From the NCBI RefSeq assembly GCF_014851915.1, contig NZ_JACVAP010000003.1, positions 248,001-312,000 of the forward strand: DNA of 64,000 nt. The letters are read 5' to 3'. Positions 61,133 to 64,000 of this stretch are shown in pieces (the first letter of the stretch is position 1; the number at the start of each line of letters is the position of its first letter). The notes beneath the pieces are model-generated. The model was not told the DNA's origin and ran no database searches. It worked only from the letters and a program-made list of their open reading frames with translations. This DNA comes from Xanthomonas sp. XNM01. Its GTDB lineage: Bacteria; Pseudomonadota; Gammaproteobacteria; Xanthomonadales; Xanthomonadaceae. The translations under genes were made by a program, and so were the position numbers.

Positions 61133-64000
61133 TCAGCCCACCCAGACCCGCGCGTTGCGGAACATCCGCATCCACGGCGAGTCCTCGCCCCAGCCGGACG
61201 GATGCCAGCTCATGCTGATGCTGCGCACCACCCGCTCGGGGTGCGGCATCAGGATGGTCGCGCGTCCGTCGACGCTGGTCAGGCCGGTGATGCCGTCGGG
61301 CGACCCGTTCGGATTGAGCGGATAGCGGCTGGCGACCTCTCCGTTGCCATCGACGTAGCGCAGCGCCACGCGCGCGGTGGCCTGGTCGACCGCACTGGCG
61401 AACTCGGCACGGCCTTCGCCATGCGCCACCGCCACCGGGATCCGCGAACCGGCCATCCCGCGCAGCAGCACCGACGGCGACTCCACCACTTCCAGCAGCG
61501 CGGTGCGCGCCTCGAACTGTTCGCTGCGGTTGCGCAGGAAGCGCGGCCAGTGCTCGGCACCCGGGATGATGTCCTTGAGCTGGCTCATCATCTGGCAGCC
61601 GTTGCACACGCCCAGCGAGAACGTGTCGCTGCGCGCGAAGAACGCGGCGAAGGCATCGCGCAGCGCGCTGCGCTCCAGCACCGAGGTCGCCCAGCCGCGG
61701 CCGGCGCCCAGCACGTCGCCGTAGCTGAAGCCGCCGCAGGCGGCCAGGCCGGTGAAGCCGTCCAGCGCAACGCGACCGGCGATCAGGTCGCTCATGTGCA
61801 CGTCGTAGGCCTCGAACCCGGCCCGCTCGAAGGCGTTGGCCATCTCGATCTGGCCGTTGACGCCCTGCTCGCGCAGGATCGCGACCTTCGGCCGCGCACC
61901 GGTGGCGATGAACGGCGCGGCCACGTCCTCGGCCGGGTCGAACACCAGCTTCGGCTTCAGCCCGGGCGCCTCGAAGTCGCGCGCGACCGCACGCTCCTCG
62001 TCGGCGCTGTCGGGGTTGTCGCGCAGCTTCTGCAGCGCATGGGTGACCGACCACCAGGCATCGAACAGTTCTTCCCAGCGCCACTCGACCAGGGTCCGGC
62101 CGGCATTGCCGACCCGGATCCGCGGCAGGTTGGTCGGCCGCGCGATGCGCTGCGCGCACTCGGTCAGCGCATGGCGCTCGACCAGGTCGGCGAACGCGGC
62201 GCGGTCCTCGGAGGCGATCTGCACGATCGCGCCGAGTTCCTCGTTGAACAGGCTGCGAAAGGCGTCGTCGCCCCAGGCGTCCAGGGTGATGTCCAGGCCC
62301 TGGCGCGAGGCGAAGGCCATTTCGCACAGCGCGGCGAAGGCGCCGCCGTCGCTGCGGTCGTGATAGGCCAGCAGCAGGTTGGCCTCGCGCGCATCGCAGA
62401 TCAGGTCGAACAGCGCACGCAGGCGCTGCGGATCGTCCAGGTCCGGGACTTCGCCGCCGAACGCGGGCAACGCCTCGTCGCCGGCGTGCACCTGGGCCAG
62501 CACCGAGCCGCCCAGGCGCTGCTTGCCGCCGCCGAGGCCGATCAGCCACAGCTCGCTGTCGTCCTCGCGCTGCAGCAGCGGGGTCAGCTGGCCGCGCGCG
62601 TCGGCGACCGGCGCGAACGCCGAAATCACCAGCGACACCGGCGACACCGACTTCTGCGTGGTGCCATCGGCCTGCCACTGCGCCTGCATCGACAGCGAGT
62701 CCTTGCCGACCGGGATCGAGATGTCCAGCGCCGGGCACAGTTCCATGCCGACCGCGTGCACCGCGTCGTACAGCAGCGCGTCCTCGCCCGGGTGGCCGCA
62801 GGCGGCCATCCAGTTGGCCGACAGCTTGACCGTGTCCAGCGAATCGACCGGCGCGGCGCACAGGTTGGTGATCGCCTCGCCCACCGCCATGCGCGCGGCC
62901 GCGGCCGAATCGAGCAGCGCCAGCGGGGTGCGCTCGCCGATCGACATCGCCTCGCCGGCGAATCCGTCGAAGCCGGCCAGGGTGATCGCGCAGTCGGCCA
63001 GCGGCAGCTGCCACGGGCCGATCATCTGCTCGCGCGCGGTCAGGCCGCCGACGCTACGGTCGCCGATCGTGACCAGGAAGTTCTTCGAGGCGACGGTCGG
63101 ATGCGCGAGCACGCGCAGGCCGGCCTCCCGCAGGTCCAGCCCGTCGGTGGCCAGCGCCGGCCAGCGCGGCGCGGCCGGATGCGCGGTGTCGCGGTGCATC
63201 TTCGGCGGCTTGCCGAACAGCACGTCCATCGGCAGGTCGATTGGGTGAGGATGCGCCGCTTGCGCGGCACTGCCGCGCGGCGCGTCCGAACGCCCGGCGT
63301 GCTGCGCCGGGCCGGATGTACCCGACGTGGGACGTGTGCCGTAGACGGATTCCACCGTCGCACCGTATCCCACCACCAGACGCTCCTCGGCGGTGGCCAC
63401 GCCGACCGCGGCGAACGGACAGCGCTCGCGTTCGCAGATCGCGGCGAACTCGGCCAGCCGGTCGGCCGGCACGCCGAGCACGTAGCGCTCCTGCGATTCG
63501 TTGCACCACAGTTCCAGCGGCGACAGCGACGGATCGTCGGTCGGCACCTTGGCCAGGTCGATCACGCCGCCGACGTCGGAGTCGTGCAGCAGCTCGGGAA
63601 TCGCGTTGGACAGGCCGCCGGCGCCGACGTCGTGGAAGAACTGGATCGGGTTGTCCGCGCCCAGCGCCACGCAGCGGTCGATGACCTCCTGCACGCGCCG
63701 CTCCATCTCCGGGTTGTCGCGCTGCACGCTGGCGAAGTCCAGGTCCTCGGCGCTCTCGCCGGAGGCCACCGAACTGGCCGCGCCGCCGCCCAGGCCGATC
63801 AGCATCGCCGGGCCGCCGAGCACGATCACCGCGTCGCCGTCCTTGAGCCGGATCTTGTCGACCTGGTTGCGGTCGATCGCGCCGAGGCCGCCGGCCAGCA
63901 TGATCGGCTTGTCGTAGGCGCGGGCGATGCCTTCTTCGGCCAGCTCGAAGCTGCGGAAGTAGCCGAGCAGGTTCGGACGGCCGAACTCGTTGTTGAACGC
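61133..64000 (-). CDS. purL: Phosphoribosylformylglycinamidine synthase PurL, 5' end cut by window
   Basis: Large single-chain FGAR amidotransferase of purine synthesis (ATP, glutamine and FGAR to FGAM). About 955 C-terminal residues are visible. They include the second AIRS-type half (ALDISIPVGKDSLSMQAQW, GLGGGKQRLGGSVLAQV, YHDRSDGGAFAALCEMAFA) and the glutaminase domain with VAILREQGVNGQIEMA, the nucleophile Cys in GVCNGCQMM, and the His/Glu pair in MPHPERVVRS. The linker before IDLPMDVLFGKPP (around 63240-63350) is Ala/Pro/Ser-rich and looks longer than in relatives I recall. The frame is open to base 64000. Confidence 0.96.
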   Translation of the reverse strand, partial: AFNNEFGRPNLLGYFRSFELAEEGIARAYDKPIMLAGGLGAIDRNQVDKIRLKDGDAVIVLGGPAMLIGLGGGAASSVASGESAEDLDFASVQRDNPEMERRVQEVIDRCVALGADNPIQFFHDVGAGGLSNAIPELLHDSDVGGVIDLAKVPTDDPSLSPLELWCNESQERYVLGVPADRLAEFAAICERERCPFAAVGVATAEERLVVGYGATVESVYGTRPTSGTSGPAQHAGRSDAPRGSAAQAAHPHPIDLPMDVLFGKPPKMHRDTAHPAAPRWPALATDGLDLREAGLRVLAHPTVASKNFLVTIGDRSVGGLTAREQMIGPWQLPLADCAITLAGFDGFAGEAMSIGERTPLALLDSAAAARMAVGEAITNLCAAPVDSLDTVKLSANWMAACGHPGEDALLYDAVHAVGMELCPALDISIPVGKDSLSMQAQWQADGTTQKSVSPVSLVISAFAPVADARGQLTPLLQREDDSELWLIGLGGGKQRLGGSVLAQVHAGDEALPAFGGEVPDLDDPQRLRALFDLICDAREANLLLAYHDRSDGGAFAALCEMAFASRQGLDITLDAWGDDAFRSLFNEELGAIVQIASEDRAAFADLVERHALTECAQRIARPTNLPRIRVGNAGRTLVEWRWEELFDAWWSVTHALQKLRDNPDSADEERAVARDFEAPGLKPKLVFDPAEDVAAPFIATGARPKVAILREQGVNGQIEMANAFERAGFEAYDVHMSDLIAGRVALDGFTGLAACGGFSYGDVLGAGRGWATSVLERSALRDAFAAFFARSDTFSLGVCNGCQMMSQLKDIIPGAEHWPRFLRNRSEQFEARTALLEVVESPSVLLRGMAGSRIPVAVAHGEGRAEFASAVDQATARVALRYVDGNGEVASRYPLNPNGSPDGITGLTSVDGRATILMPHPERVVRSISMSWHPSGWGEDSPWMRMFRNARVWVG

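Overview
High-GC gammaproteobacterial chromosome, most likely Lysobacteraceae/Xanthomonadaceae (a Luteimonas- or Lysobacter-like genus). The evidence is the MraZ/RsmH sequence types, an Ax21-family barrel protein, a RibB fused to a degenerate GTP cyclohydrolase II domain, and a TonB receptor-SapC-cupin-halogenase cluster. Genes are dense, with many ATGA/GTGA overlaps, and most lie on the minus strand. No tRNA, rRNA operon, CRISPR, insertion sequence or prophage was seen. The window cuts ftsI at its left edge and purL at its right edge.

Layout. 1-3.5 kb: division/cell-wall cluster mraZ-rsmH-ftsL-ftsI, with a recognisable promoter and MraZ-type operator repeats. 3.8-4.16 kb: RNase P RNA. 4.2-11.7 kb: an exported orphan, rsmI, then lpoA-yraN, an FAD-linked dehydrogenase and a PatB-like C-S lyase. 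11.8-14.5 kb: a globin-PAS-GGDEF-EAL c-di-GMP enzyme and a small orphan. 14.5-23.6 kb: FMN riboswitch-ribE-ribBA-ribH-nusB-thiL, an Ax21 gene, and glyA-TonB-like-nrdR-GNAT-ribD. 23.8-29.3 kb: RcnB-like protein, ettA, a DUF3667 protein, peptide deformylase, CPA2 antiporter. 29.4-36.1 kb: TonB-dependent receptor, SapC, cupin-like protein and flavin-dependent halogenase, with a perfect LacI-type palindrome in the long upstream region. 37-48.1 kb: cellulose operon bcsD-bcsP-bcsA-bcsB-bcsZ-bcsC. 48.4-50.5 kb: FMN reductase, OsmC, pncB. 50.6-60.9 kb: a second exopolysaccharide operon. 61.1-64 kb: purL.

The most interesting part is 48-61 kb. The operon starting at 60880 encodes WecB (supplier of UDP-ManNAc), a BcsB-like periplasmic protein, an NfrB-like inner-membrane glycosyltransferase with C-terminal MshEN-type repeats, an NfrA-like outer-membrane TPR/barrel protein, a YbcH/DUF4434-like exported protein and two further GT2-type proteins. 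It looks like an elaborated version of the E. coli Nfr (phage N4 receptor) c-di-GMP-controlled polysaccharide synthase, with its sugar-nucleotide enzyme built in and a cellulose-synthase-like B subunit added. Upstream of both this operon and the bcs operon lies the same 17-bp palindrome RTGACGC-N3-GCGTCAY. In each case it is followed 80-100 bp downstream by a sigma-54-like -24/-12 element and a leader of about 36 nt. This suggests that one enhancer-binding protein co-regulates two c-di-GMP-responsive polysaccharides.
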